Source: Syntrophaceae bacterium (GTDB lineage: Bacteria; Desulfobacterota; Syntrophia; Syntrophales; Smithellaceae). Taken from it: 33,823 bases of DNA. Position numbers and translations under genes: made by a program. The notes beneath the pieces were generated by a model that saw only the letters and a program-made list of their open reading frames with translations, had not been told where the DNA came from and ran no database searches. The DNA is taken from contig JAFGKC010000058.1 in assembly GCA_016928765.1 (NCBI GenBank), forward strand, positions 1-33,823, read 5' to 3'. This document shows, piece by piece, positions 6,583-17,250 of this stretch (position 1 is the stretch's first letter; every line of letters starts with the position of its first letter).

Positions 6583-7347
6583 ATGCCTTTTGTAGAAAAC
6601 AATGGCGTAAAAATATATTTTGAGGCGCGAGGGCAAGGCCATCCTATTGTTTTATTGCATGGCTTTACCGGCAATCTTCAGCAATGGAAGTTGGCCGGCT
6701 ATAGTTCTCGCCTTGAAAAATCCTACCGCGTAATACTTATTGATCAGCGCGGACACGGTCAAAGCGATAAACCCCACGACGCGGGTGCGTACAGCCTCAA
6801 CAAAAGGATGGAAGATGTCATCAGTGTTCTTGATCACCTGGATATTAAAAAAGTTATCTTGTTTGGCTATTCCATGGGCGGATGGCTTGCGTTCGCTCTT
6901 GCCGTTTATTTTCCTGGACGGGTAGCCGGTTTGGTTATCGACGGAGCGCATCCTTTTGAGGATAACGTTGATGAATTTACCGGCGTTGATGGTTCAGATA
7001 GCAATATTTTCCTGCGTGCGCTAGCGTCTTTCATAGGCGAGGAAATCGCGCCGGAGTTCCAGCCCATCATTCTTCAAAATGATCTGGTCGCGGTTTCTGC
7101 CGCGGCACAGCCCAGAGAATCCCTTGAAAAACAATTACCCTGCATAAAGGCGCCATGTTTACTTTTTGCGGGGGAAGCCGATAAGCGGTTTGAAAAAATA
7201 AAACTTTGTGCCGAAAAGTTGCCTAATGCCAAGTTTCTTATGGTTCCTTCAGCCGGGCATGCCATGGCGCTTTTTAAGGCGGATGTTGTGCTGCCTGCAG
7301 TAATTGGTTTTTTGAAGAGAAGCTTTCCCACCAGACAAGGCAGTTAA
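6583..7347 (+). CDS. Alpha/beta hydrolase
   Basis: PIVLLHGFTGNLQQW, DQRGHGQSD, nucleophile elbow FGYSMGGW, C-terminal GHAM: canonical alpha/beta hydrolase motifs. Confidence 0.92.
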   Translation: MPFVENNGVKIYFEARGQGHPIVLLHGFTGNLQQWKLAGYSSRLEKSYRVILIDQRGHGQSDKPHDAGAYSLNKRMEDVISVLDHLDIKKVILFGYSMGGWLAFALAVYFPGRVAGLVIDGAHPFEDNVDEFTGVDGSDSNIFLRALASFIGEEIAPEFQPIILQNDLVAVSAAAQPRESLEKQLPCIKAPCLLFAGEADKRFEKIKLCAEKLPNAKFLMVPSAGHAMALFKADVVLPAVIGFLKRSFPTRQGS

Positions 7348-7472
7348 TGAAGAAGGAAAGTATTACGCGAGGTAGGTTGTTGTGCAACGTCTATTGACAC
7401 ACGCGGTAAATATTTATATCTGACTGATTATGAATAAAATACTAAACGTTATATTTCACAAGGAAGTTTAAA

Positions 7473-7901
7473 ATGCCAAAGTTTGATGAAAAAGCTATCG
7501 CGGAATTCAGGCGCCCCTTCGAAGAGAAAGGCGGCGATATTTTTATCGCGTTAGGAATCACGCCGGTGGAAATCGATGAAGGCCGCGCAGTTATGAAAAT
7601 GCCCTTTTGCCCCAACACAAGTCAATTTACGGGAGTATTCGCCGCGGGAGCTTTGATTTCGCTTGCTGATATAACCGCTACGGCGGCTTGTAGAAAAGAT
7701 GACGGTACATTTCCCTTCTCCATACAGCTAAACGCTAATCTCCTGCGTAACACAGACGCTGGTGACGTAACTGCAGAAGCGCTGGTGGTGCATTCCGGGC
7801 GCACGGTAAAAGTTGTGGAAACCACAGTCAGAGATGAAAAAGATCAGGTGCTGGTGCGTGTGACAACAACGCACCTCATTGTATCTTCAGCGAAGAAATA
7901 A
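7473..7901 (+). CDS. PaaI-like hotdog-fold thioesterase
   Basis: GRAVMKMPFCPNTSQFTGVFAAGALISLADITATAA ... INANLLRNTDAGDVTAEALVVHSGRTVKVVETTV-type layout (QLNANLLR here) of PaaI/YdiI-like thioesterases. Confidence 0.88.
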   Translation: MPKFDEKAIAEFRRPFEEKGGDIFIALGITPVEIDEGRAVMKMPFCPNTSQFTGVFAAGALISLADITATAACRKDDGTFPFSIQLNANLLRNTDAGDVTAEALVVHSGRTVKVVETTVRDEKDQVLVRVTTTHLIVSSAKK

Positions 7902-7919
7902 AAAACCGCGGGAAATCTT

Positions 7920-7948
7920 GGATTCCCCGGTCTCGCCGGGGAATGACA
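7920..7948. repeat. Palindromic intergenic repeat, copy B (29 nt)
   Basis: Exact match to 6344-6372, located 19 nt after the thioesterase stop codon. Confidence 0.8.
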
Positions 7949-8108
7949 AAATTAAAATATCAAAAAACTTGCAAAATATTTCTGAATGCATAAAATTACC
8001 AGTATTAATGATTTTGTATTTTTGATAATAACATTGCTAAATAAAGCGCAGTTATTTAAAAAATAAATCACACTGTTTATTAATGAGACAGAAGGAGAAG
8101 TTGTTATT

Positions 8109-8324
8109 ATGAGCGATGAAACCGAAGAGGAAATTTTAGACGCGGAGTTGACGGATGACGCGCTGGAAAAGACAATGAAAAAGGCGGAAAATGAAGCCGC
8201 CCGTATATTGAATCAATCAAGGGAATTGCTGAAGACGCTCAGGCCGGAAACAGTGAAGCAGGAAGAAGAAAAACCGGAAGAAAATGAAGCGGCGGGCGAA
8301 AGCGAAAATATGGAATCATCGTAG
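8109..8324 (+). CDS. Small acidic, predicted helical hypothetical protein
   Basis: GAAGGAGAAG RBS-like sequence upstream, Glu-rich 71 aa, followed by a good terminator. Confidence 0.6.
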   Translation: MSDETEEEILDAELTDDALEKTMKKAENEAARILNQSRELLKTLRPETVKQEEEKPEENEAAGESENMESS

Positions 8325-8350
8325 AATTGATAAAAGATGTATTTTAAATA

Positions 8351-8387
8351 AAAGAGGCTTGGATTTTATTTCCAAGCCTCTTTTCTG
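8351..8387. terminator. Bidirectional terminator
   Basis: AAAGAGGCTTGGA-TTTTATT-TCCAAGCCTCTTT (8351-8383) with T-rich flank on both strands; between convergent genes 8109-8324(+) and 8418-9401(-). Confidence 0.88.
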
Positions 8388-8417
8388 TCTATGGTCCATA
8401 TCGTTGTCATTTTTATT

Positions 8418-9401
8418 TCAGGGCAGGTTAGGCCGCGCCGGACGCACACCGGTTCGGGGAATCGATTTTAAAGCGGTTGGCAGCGTTATTCTTTGACCAG
8501 TCCCTCCGCTTAAAGAAAATATTATTGTTTCCAGTTGGATGCCTGCTATCAGCAATTGGCGGGCTGTGCGCGGACGCTCGGTGCCGCATACAGCCGGGAA
8601 AGCTATATCGACACTGTAATTCATGCGTGCGGGCACCAGCTCAGAGCCTAATGTTGAGTGCATTGCCTCAACAATATTTACCAAATTACGGCCAGGATTT
8701 AAGATTGAGGATGTTTGCAGCACAGTGCGTCCATCTCTTAATAAGTAAAATGTGGCGCTTCCTCTTGCTGTTGATGTGTAATCCATGTTTAATCCCAAAT
8801 TCAGCACGTTAGAACGGAGAGGATCTGTAACCGGTTCCAGATTCATCGGGGGGAAAGAGGCATTTATTCCAATAACAGTTCCTCCCACGATTGTGGGAGC
8901 GCCCGGAGCGTCACTACTGCGGTAGGCCCCCTCTGAAACTCTGTATCCTGTACCGCGATTACCCAGACGAAGCCGCGCGTTCAGACAGGCGTTGTTAATA
9001 AGAATAGCGCTGCCTAGGCCGGTTCCGGGGAAATGCGCGTACACATTGAAACACTTTCTTGCCGGAGCGGGATTAGGTATTAAGTAAGCCGCGCGGATGG
9101 TAAACGAACGCCCAGACGTGTAAGAATGCCCGCTAAGGCTTGGCCGGGCGGGATTAGGAGTTTCTGAAGCATCAACAATAGAGAAGTTTATCGGGATAGG
9201 GTCAGCAGAGGGGCTCTCTATATGAAAACGAATATCCGCAAATACCGTTTGTCCCGGTCTTGCGTCCGCGGGGGTAAAGGTTATGCCTTCTCCCACAACA
9301 ACAGTTTGCGCGGGAGAGTTTACCGGCAATAAAAATAAAACACACGCGATGAAAATAATAACGGAAATGATTATTTTGGAGATTATTTTATTTTGTTCCA
9401 T
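8418..9401 (-). CDS. Secreted hypothetical protein (327 aa)
   Basis: Signal/anchor sequence IIISVIIFIACVLFLLPVNSPAQ; minus-strand AAAAGGAGGGAATATC RBS upstream of ATG; no recognised domain. Confidence 0.75.
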   Translation of the reverse strand: MEQNKIISKIIISVIIFIACVLFLLPVNSPAQTVVVGEGITFTPADARPGQTVFADIRFHIESPSADPIPINFSIVDASETPNPARPSLSGHSYTSGRSFTIRAAYLIPNPAPARKCFNVYAHFPGTGLGSAILINNACLNARLRLGNRGTGYRVSEGAYRSSDAPGAPTIVGGTVIGINASFPPMNLEPVTDPLRSNVLNLGLNMDYTSTARGSATFYLLRDGRTVLQTSSILNPGRNLVNIVEAMHSTLGSELVPARMNYSVDIAFPAVCGTERPRTARQLLIAGIQLETIIFSLSGGTGQRITLPTALKSIPRTGVRPARPNLP

Positions 9402-9682
9402 TTTGATATTCCCTCCTTTTTATTTATTTCCGGACTTTTAATGAACCTTTATACGGGTGCCTGTAAAACTTATAAACGGGTTTATGCAACAGCACGATTG
9501 AGATTAATATAGGAAAAGAATGATCAAATATCCATGTATTTTTAATCCTTTTTATTAAGCGGGAACATGTCTGAAAATCGTCAGAATTACTCAAATATCC
9601 GCCCAAAATAATAAAGTGACTATTTATAATCCGAATAAATTTTCGCTTAAGAAAATAAAATATAGATATTTAAGCTTAAATC

Positions 9683-9718
9683 AAAGAGGCCCGGAGATTA
9701 CGCTCCAGGCCTCTTTTC
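9683..9718. terminator. Terminator of the 9755-10327 gene
   Basis: AAAGAGGCCcGGAG-attacg-CTCCaGGCCTCTTT hairpin (9683-9716); shares stem arms and downstream TTTTCTGT with the 8351 terminator. Confidence 0.7.
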
Positions 9719-9754
9719 TGTTTCAGGGAGGGATTTTTTAATATATATATTTTT

Positions 9755-10327
9755 CTATCTTCTGCGGCCTCTTCTGGAATTATCCCTTTTGTGTATATCG
9801 CCACCTCTTTTGTAATCATTTCTTTGTTGGTAATTATATCCTTGCTGCCTTTGCCGTGTATCCAGGCCGCGCACGCCCCAGTAATTTTGTTTTTCCCAAT
9901 GCCTGTCTTTTTGCCAGCCGCTCCAGTTTCGTTCAACTTCATGATGAGGAACGCGGCGCTGCTCCCATTGATGCCCTTTCCAGTGTTGCTGGTTATAGTT
10001 GGTGCGCCAGTCTGATGGAACTCGTCCGTGAAATGACGGTGTGCCTTTATAGTATGCCCAATCTCTGTCGTGATGACGAGAACGGTACCAGCGATTCTGC
10101 CAAGGGCGCCACCACCAGCCGCCATAAAAAAAGATCTCTTCTTGGATATCAGGAACGGTATAAACATCTGTTTCTGGAATAACTACCAGCCACGGCGGCA
10201 CCGGAAGCAGAAGCGGCGGCGGCAACGGAATTCTGACGCCCACGTCAACATGTCCCATTGCCAGCACCGAGGTAGGCATAAGAACCAGCAACAAAAATAA
10301 AATTGTTTTAAGAAGTATCTTTTTCAT
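9755..10327 (-). CDS. Secreted Trp/Arg/Gln-rich hypothetical protein
   Basis: Signal peptide MKKILLKTILFLLLVLMPTSVLAMG; WLVVIPETDVYTVPDIQEEIFFYGGWWWRPWQNRWYRS core; GAAAGGAGAAAAG RBS on the minus strand. Confidence 0.72.
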   Translation of the reverse strand: MKKILLKTILFLLLVLMPTSVLAMGHVDVGVRIPLPPPLLLPVPPWLVVIPETDVYTVPDIQEEIFFYGGWWWRPWQNRWYRSRHHDRDWAYYKGTPSFHGRVPSDWRTNYNQQHWKGHQWEQRRVPHHEVERNWSGWQKDRHWEKQNYWGVRGLDTRQRQQGYNYQQRNDYKRGGDIHKRDNSRRGRRR

Positions 10328-10676
10328 TTTTCTTTTCTCCTTTCAGGATGGTTTTAAATCACCATGATTTTATTTTGTTCCGCCTTTTACCGGTAATTAA
10401 GAGCAAGCACTATGCCAACCGTAAAATTTATAAGGTAACATATTGTAATAATAGATTTATTGCTGATTTTATTGAGGCCGCGATTTTTTTCAGAAAAAAA
10501 CGAGTGGATACTAATTATCCAAAGGTGTTATTCCGACTGCTAAAATATTATCCAGTTGATGATACTAAAGAGTCAAAAAGAAATAGTCTGTGTCCACCGT
10601 TTTCCGCGCGAGAGTTGACAAAAATAGCATCAATTGCCTTATTATTTTTAAATAAAGAAGGGAGGGGAAAAGCGTG

Positions 10677-10991
10677 ATGAAAAAAGCATTTACATTTGCA
10701 GCTTTTTTGTTGCTGACAATATTGGTCGCTTCCTGCGGTCCCTACGGACCAATGCACCGGTGGGGGGATGGCCCGATGATGAATTATGGTTTCGGATACG
10801 GAGGGATGTTTATGTGGATAATATTTTTGATTATTCTGGGTGTGGCGATTTATTTTATTGTCCAGACCTTGAAGAATAAAAATATAAGCGGCGATGTTCA
10901 GGAAACGCCCCTGAGCATTCTGAAAAAAAGATACGCCAAAGGTGAAATTACAAAAGAAGAATTCGACCGCATGAAAAAAGATTTAGAGTAG
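10677..10991 (+). CDS. SHOCT domain-containing lipoprotein/membrane protein
   Basis: Lipobox-like VASC, one TM segment, C-terminal SHOCT motif SILKKRYAKGEITKEEFDRMKKDLE. Strong GGGAGGGG RBS; ATG at 10677 preferred over GTG at 10674. Confidence 0.9.
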   Translation: MKKAFTFAAFLLLTILVASCGPYGPMHRWGDGPMMNYGFGYGGMFMWIIFLIILGVAIYFIVQTLKNKNISGDVQETPLSILKKRYAKGEITKEEFDRMKKDLE

Positions 10992-11002
10992 GCGCGTAGA
11001 CA

Positions 11003-11034
11003 CTTATCATTCCCGCCTGGGCGGGAATGATAAG
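11003..11034. terminator. Long perfect hairpin between convergent genes
   Basis: CTTATCATTCCCGC-CTGG-GCGGGAATGATAAG, 14-bp perfect stem, 12 nt after SHOCT stop and just before glpC stop. No strong U-run, so terminator function is inference. Confidence 0.6.
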
Positions 11035-11040
11035 CTGCGT

Positions 11041-12228
11041 TTATTTTTCATCGGTAATGCCCAATGATTCACAGATGATTTCTGCGGGATCAAGCGCGTC
11101 CATGCCGGAAAGGCCGCCCAACTGCATGCGGCAGGAGCCGCAGTCGGCCATAATATTTTCCGCGCCGGTTTTTTTAATCAGGGAAACGGCGCGCGTACCC
11201 AGTTGCACCGCTGTTTCTTCGTTTGTTTTTTTAAATCCGTAACTGCCGTTGAGTCCGCAGCAGGTGTCGTCAAATATTTCGTATTCCAGGCCCGGAATCA
11301 TCGCCATGATTTTCGCCGCGGGATAACCAATGCCCAGCGCGCGCAGGTGGCAGGGAATGTGATAAACAATTTTACGCTTTACTTCTACGAATTGCGGCTC
11401 AATATATCCGTCATCAATCAGTCCAATGATATATTCATGCAGATCATAGGTGTTTTCGGTAATTTTTTTCGCCAGTGATATTTCCAGGATGCCGGGATAG
11501 TCATGCATCAGGCACAAGCCGCAGGAAGTGCAGGTGTAAATTACATCGTAGCCCGCGTCGATGTAATTGGATAAAGACGCGGCGTTTTTTTGGGCGAAGT
11601 AGCGCGCAATTGCCAGGTTACCATTGCCCAGCGCGGGCAGGCCGCAGCACCATTGCTCTGGCAGAACTACATCAACGTCAAATGATTCCAAAAGTCGGAT
11701 TATTTTTCTGCCGATGTCGGGACGATAAAAATTTATGAAACAGCCGTAGAAAAAAGCCACTTTTTTTATTGCTTTGCTTTTCTTTTTCTTCTCACTTTTC
11801 ATAGTCTTAAAACTGAATTTGGGAAAAGGAATATAGGTCGTGATGCCCATGGCGTGAAATATTTTCTTGCCGATTTTGGTACTTGCCACTTTGTTGGCAA
11901 CGGGAGCCGTAAGCGATCCCAGCGCGCTTAAATAATAATTGTTGGCGAAAAGCAGATGAGCCAGAGTGCGGGGATGCTGCAGGCCGTATCTTTGCTGTGC
12001 CTGCAGGATAATTTCCGCCGGATCAACGCCGCAGGGGCAAGCCATATTGCAACGCTTGCACTGGCTGCACAAAAGCACCCAATTATCCACGGATTTTTCT
12101 TTTTCCATGCGAAAACGCTGCGCGTCCGGCCCCGCCTGTTTCGGACCGGGAAAATCAGGATTAACGCGGAACACGGGGCAGTTTTCCACGCAAATTGTGC
12201 AGCGTATGCAGTGCTCAAAATTAATCAT
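11041..12228 (-). CDS. glpC: Anaerobic glycerol-3-phosphate dehydrogenase subunit C
   Basis: CIRCTICVENCPVF and CSQCKRCNMACPCGVDP 4Fe-4S motifs, CCG domains (CCGLPALGNG, CCGLNGSYGFKK); ATG at 12228 overlaps the glpB stop (ATGA). Confidence 0.9.
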   Translation of the reverse strand: MINFEHCIRCTICVENCPVFRVNPDFPGPKQAGPDAQRFRMEKEKSVDNWVLLCSQCKRCNMACPCGVDPAEIILQAQQRYGLQHPRTLAHLLFANNYYLSALGSLTAPVANKVASTKIGKKIFHAMGITTYIPFPKFSFKTMKSEKKKKSKAIKKVAFFYGCFINFYRPDIGRKIIRLLESFDVDVVLPEQWCCGLPALGNGNLAIARYFAQKNAASLSNYIDAGYDVIYTCTSCGLCLMHDYPGILEISLAKKITENTYDLHEYIIGLIDDGYIEPQFVEVKRKIVYHIPCHLRALGIGYPAAKIMAMIPGLEYEIFDDTCCGLNGSYGFKKTNEETAVQLGTRAVSLIKKTGAENIMADCGSCRMQLGGLSGMDALDPAEIICESLGITDEK

Positions 12229-13421
12229 TTTATATACCCCATGCAGGAAGCTGCCGCGGCGTGCCCGGTGGCCAGAGCCATACCGTGCCCGCAGCCGTTT
12301 TTCAAAACATCCGTGTGCGCGATAATGCCGCCGCAAACAAAAACGTTTTCCCAATCCGCTTCTTTCGGGCGGAAAGACGAATCGACGATTATTCCCGCTT
12401 TGCCGATGCCGTGATTCAAAGAAAAATAATCGCTGTCAAACCAGTTGTCTCTCTGCCCGGGAACGAGGACGGGCAGGTTGAAAATATTTTCCACGATCGT
12501 GTCGCGCCGCGCCGTCAGGCCGCCGCCGACAAAAGAACCGGAAGCAAGAATAAAAGCTTTCGCGTTGAGGCTTTTGGGGCGTCCCTCTGAAGGAGAGGTT
12601 ACCGCCTCAATTATTTTTTTTGTTTTCTCCACGCCGCTCACCGGCCAGCTCCAGTAAATCATGCCGCCCTTTTTTCGGAAATAATCTTTCAGCGCGTTGA
12701 AAAGCCTGCGGCCGGGCATGGAAGGCGGAATGGTGGGGATTTCAAAAACCTTACGCCCCAGCCGCTCTTCTATTTTTTTTGTAATCATTCCCGCCGATTC
12801 CAGTCCTAAAACAGCGGGGAAGGCGATTTTCCCCTCCCGAATATTCAGTTTTTCCAGCCATGAAATAAATTTCTCCAGAAAATCTTCCCGCTCAAAATTT
12901 GTCGCCAAGCCCATGGTGGTGGACGCGCCCGCGTCATATGTCGAAAAAGAAGCGTTCTTGCGCCTAGCGGTTATGTAGCTTGGATAAAAATCTTTCAAGC
13001 CGGAAAAAGTTATTATATGCAGATCATCTTTTTCATCCTGTGGCGCGGCGGCCATGGTGGAAGGCACGAGGCATGTTGTCTTGAAAGTTCCCAGAGCGGA
13101 AAGAACATAGCGGTTGGTCTCCGGGGAACCAATATAAGAAAATCCCATCTGCGCCATTGATTCTTTGAATTTTTCAATCGATTCGCGTATCACGGCGCGC
13201 GAGACAAGATGATAAGGGTGTTCGTCGGGGAGATGGCTTACGCCGTGCAGCGGGTCATGATCGAGAGAACAAATGTCAATACAGCCTGTGGAAAGACACG
13301 CGGTAGGTTCTCCTTTGGCGACTAAGGCAACATTGTAACCTTTTTCCGCCAGAATAGCGCCCGCGGTCAATCCCGCCACACCCGCGCCGATAATAATTAC
13401 ATCATGCTGAATTACGCCCAC
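12225..13421 (-). CDS. glpB: Anaerobic glycerol-3-phosphate dehydrogenase subunit B
   Basis: VGVIQHDVIIIGAGVAGLTAGAILAEKGYNVALVAKG FAD-binding N-terminus; LSTGCIDIC; position between glpA and glpC. GTG start at 13421 overlaps the glpA stop by 1 nt; upstream extension of the ORF lies inside glpA. Confidence 0.88.
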   Translation of the reverse strand: MGVIQHDVIIIGAGVAGLTAGAILAEKGYNVALVAKGEPTACLSTGCIDICSLDHDPLHGVSHLPDEHPYHLVSRAVIRESIEKFKESMAQMGFSYIGSPETNRYVLSALGTFKTTCLVPSTMAAAPQDEKDDLHIITFSGLKDFYPSYITARRKNASFSTYDAGASTTMGLATNFEREDFLEKFISWLEKLNIREGKIAFPAVLGLESAGMITKKIEERLGRKVFEIPTIPPSMPGRRLFNALKDYFRKKGGMIYWSWPVSGVEKTKKIIEAVTSPSEGRPKSLNAKAFILASGSFVGGGLTARRDTIVENIFNLPVLVPGQRDNWFDSDYFSLNHGIGKAGIIVDSSFRPKEADWENVFVCGGIIAHTDVLKNGCGHGMALATGHAAAASCMGYIK

Positions 13422-14920
13422 TATTTCCTCTCCAACGCTAGAATGCCCATATAGATATATTCCACCAGTTGTTCTTCGCGCAACTGGTCGCCCCAAAGAC
13501 AGAATCTAATACCGCGGAAACGCCGCTGCAGAAAATCACGCAAAGCATTCATCGATTGTTCCGGCGAGATGATGCTTTTTTCATGCATTATTCCCAGCGC
13601 GCGGAAAGTGCAAAAGCCACCCTGACAGGGGCCCATACCTAGGCGCGTCCGGTGCGAGATATCTCCAACGTAGCGGGTGCCGGTCTGTTTGATAATTCTT
13701 TCTACTTCGGCGCGCGAGACCAGTTCACATTCGCACACAATATTTTTCATATCCGCTAATCTTTTGGCCAGGGGATAACCGCTGAGTTCTTCCTGGCCTT
13801 CCAGTGGTATTTCGGCTGTTTCGCACGGTTTTTTCAGCTTGAAATAATCCATGATCGTATCGACCATTTTTTCCGCCATCAAACGGAAAGTAGTAAGCTT
13901 TCCCCCGACAATGCTGTACATGCCGTCGCCGTGATTGATAATCTGAAAGCCGCGAGTGATTTCGCGGCTATCGGCTTTTGCTGATTTAAGCAAAGGGCGG
14001 ACGCCGGAAAAAGCGCGAATAATGCGCGTGTCGTCAAAGTGTGGAATCATTCTGCCCGCTTCGCTGATGATAGTATCCACTTCATGTGATTCGATGCGGA
14101 TTTTATCGGGGTCTTCCACCGCGATTGATGTCGTGCCGGCCAGACAGACGGCTTCGTTAGGAACAATAATATCACCATCCGCCGAGGGACGCATTCTGTT
14201 GACGACCATATTCGTGAGACGATGGTTGGTAATCACCAGACTGCCTTTGGAAAGAGTAAGCGGCACTTCGTTTCCCGCCAATTGAGCGACAAGATGAGAC
14301 CAGGCGCCGGTAGCGTTGATAATAACGTTGCCGTGGATTTCTCTGATCTCGCCGGATACCTGATCAGCGGCTTTCACTCCCACACAACGTCCATGTTCCT
14401 TTAATATTTCTGTTACCTTGTGGCGGATGAAAATTATTCCGTTTCTTTTCTGCGACGAGATTATGTTGAGCATGCACAGGCGGAAAGGGTCAATCGAGCA
14501 ATCCGGAACCTTTACCGCTTCTTCGATATCCGGATTGAGATTGGGCACCAGATCCAGCGCTTTGGTGGAAGAAATTATTTCGGCAGGTATGCCGATTTTT
14601 TCACAGCTTTTGAGAAAGCGATCACGATAGAGCTTGGAATCGCCGGGCAGACGCACAAAAAGGCCGCCCGTCTGTTCCACGCATTTTTCGCCGATTCTTC
14701 TTAAAATAATATTTTCATCGTAACATTCTTTGGCGGAGTGTGGGTCGGAAACAACATAGCGGCCGCCGCTGTGTAAAAGACCGTGGCAGGCTCCGGTAGC
14801 TCCCGCGGCAAAATCGCCTTTTTCGATAAGACAGTGAGGAATGCCGCGCAGCGCCAAGTCGCGGGCAATGCCGCAGCCGGTAGCGCCGCCGCCGATGATG
14901 ATTACATCTGTTTTAAGCAT
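13421..14920 (-). CDS. glpA: Anaerobic glycerol-3-phosphate dehydrogenase subunit A
   Basis: DVIIIGGGATGCGIARDLALRGIPHCLIEKGDFAAGATGACHGLLHSGGRYVVSD; C-terminal BFD-like [2Fe-2S] region VCECELVSRAEVERII...MGPCQGGFC. Confidence 0.95.
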   Translation of the reverse strand: MLKTDVIIIGGGATGCGIARDLALRGIPHCLIEKGDFAAGATGACHGLLHSGGRYVVSDPHSAKECYDENIILRRIGEKCVEQTGGLFVRLPGDSKLYRDRFLKSCEKIGIPAEIISSTKALDLVPNLNPDIEEAVKVPDCSIDPFRLCMLNIISSQKRNGIIFIRHKVTEILKEHGRCVGVKAADQVSGEIREIHGNVIINATGAWSHLVAQLAGNEVPLTLSKGSLVITNHRLTNMVVNRMRPSADGDIIVPNEAVCLAGTTSIAVEDPDKIRIESHEVDTIISEAGRMIPHFDDTRIIRAFSGVRPLLKSAKADSREITRGFQIINHGDGMYSIVGGKLTTFRLMAEKMVDTIMDYFKLKKPCETAEIPLEGQEELSGYPLAKRLADMKNIVCECELVSRAEVERIIKQTGTRYVGDISHRTRLGMGPCQGGFCTFRALGIMHEKSIISPEQSMNALRDFLQRRFRGIRFCLWGDQLREEQLVEYIYMGILALERK

Positions 14921-14925
14921 TTGAA

Positions 14926-16458
<1,533 letters not shown>

Positions 16459-16547
16459 TTAAAGTATGAAGAAAACGGCAAAGCGCCAATTTTGCCTGTC
16501 CAATGTGCTTTGGAAAATGGGAAAATAAAAAATTTAACAAATATCAT

Positions 16548-17177
16548 TTAGCGGACAGTTATTTCCACCCGGCGATTTTTTGGTTCAGCCACGCCATCCG
16601 GCCTCTTTACCAGCGGATATTTCTTGCCGAATGATGTAACTTCGATACTTTCGCGGGGAACGCCTTTCTCCACCAAAATATCCGCAACGCTGCCGGCGCG
16701 CTTTAGCGAAAGTTTTTCATTATACCAGTCCAGGCCGATGGCGTCAGTATGGCCGACAACAACGATATTTTTTGAAGCGCGCGATTTTATGGTCTCTAAA
16801 ATAGCGGGTATTTGTTTTAAAGATTCATCAGTGGGAGCGGCTCTGCCGCTGCTGAAATTTAAAATGTAAGTAACAGGCTTTGGTGGCTGCGCCGCCAGAG
16901 CCTGGCTGAACATTGATTTAACTTTTTTCTCATCAAGAACTTTGGGGGTTCCCGGCGCTCCGGTAAGCGGAGATGTTTTTACCGACTGCCAAGCCTGGTC
17001 GATTTTCTGTGTTTGTTTTCCTTCGGGATCAGAAACTTCCAGTTTACCAACGCGGCCATCCGCGTCCGGCAGAAGAACAATCTGTGTTGTTGCTCCGCAG
17101 GAGCAAAGCGTAAAAATCGCGACAAGAAGAATTGATGTTCGTACCAGAGTTTGCAGGTAAAATATATTTTTTTTCAT
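16548..17177 (-). CDS. OmpA-family C-terminal domain lipoprotein
   Basis: Lipobox TLCSC; VVVGHTDAIGLDWYNEKLSLKRAGSVADILVEKGVPRESIEVTSFGKKYPLVKR...EPKNRRVEI. Confidence 0.92.
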   Translation of the reverse strand: MKKNIFYLQTLVRTSILLVAIFTLCSCGATTQIVLLPDADGRVGKLEVSDPEGKQTQKIDQAWQSVKTSPLTGAPGTPKVLDEKKVKSMFSQALAAQPPKPVTYILNFSSGRAAPTDESLKQIPAILETIKSRASKNIVVVGHTDAIGLDWYNEKLSLKRAGSVADILVEKGVPRESIEVTSFGKKYPLVKRPDGVAEPKNRRVEITVR

Positions 17178-17250
17178 ATAGTCCTCCCGCTTTTGCCAAT
17201 GTTTATCGCGTAGTTTTGCTACCCGTATTATTTTTTATTAAAAATAACGG

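Noticed and set aside
9676-10167. 163-aa minus-strand ORF overlapping the Trp-rich secreted protein
   Set aside because: Shadow frame; no signal peptide, no good RBS, extends through the terminator hairpin, while the other frame has a clear signal peptide and RBS.
10348-10677. 109-aa + strand ORF between the Trp-rich and SHOCT genes
   Set aside because: No clear RBS (its start lies in the leader of the divergent gene) and no domain; probably chance ORF in an AT-rich intergenic region, though not excluded.
12229-12354. N-terminal 42-aa extension of GlpC in the ORF track
   Set aside because: Extension lies inside glpB; ATG at 12228 gives MINFEHCIRCTIC directly at the first 4Fe-4S motif with a normal ATGA overlap.
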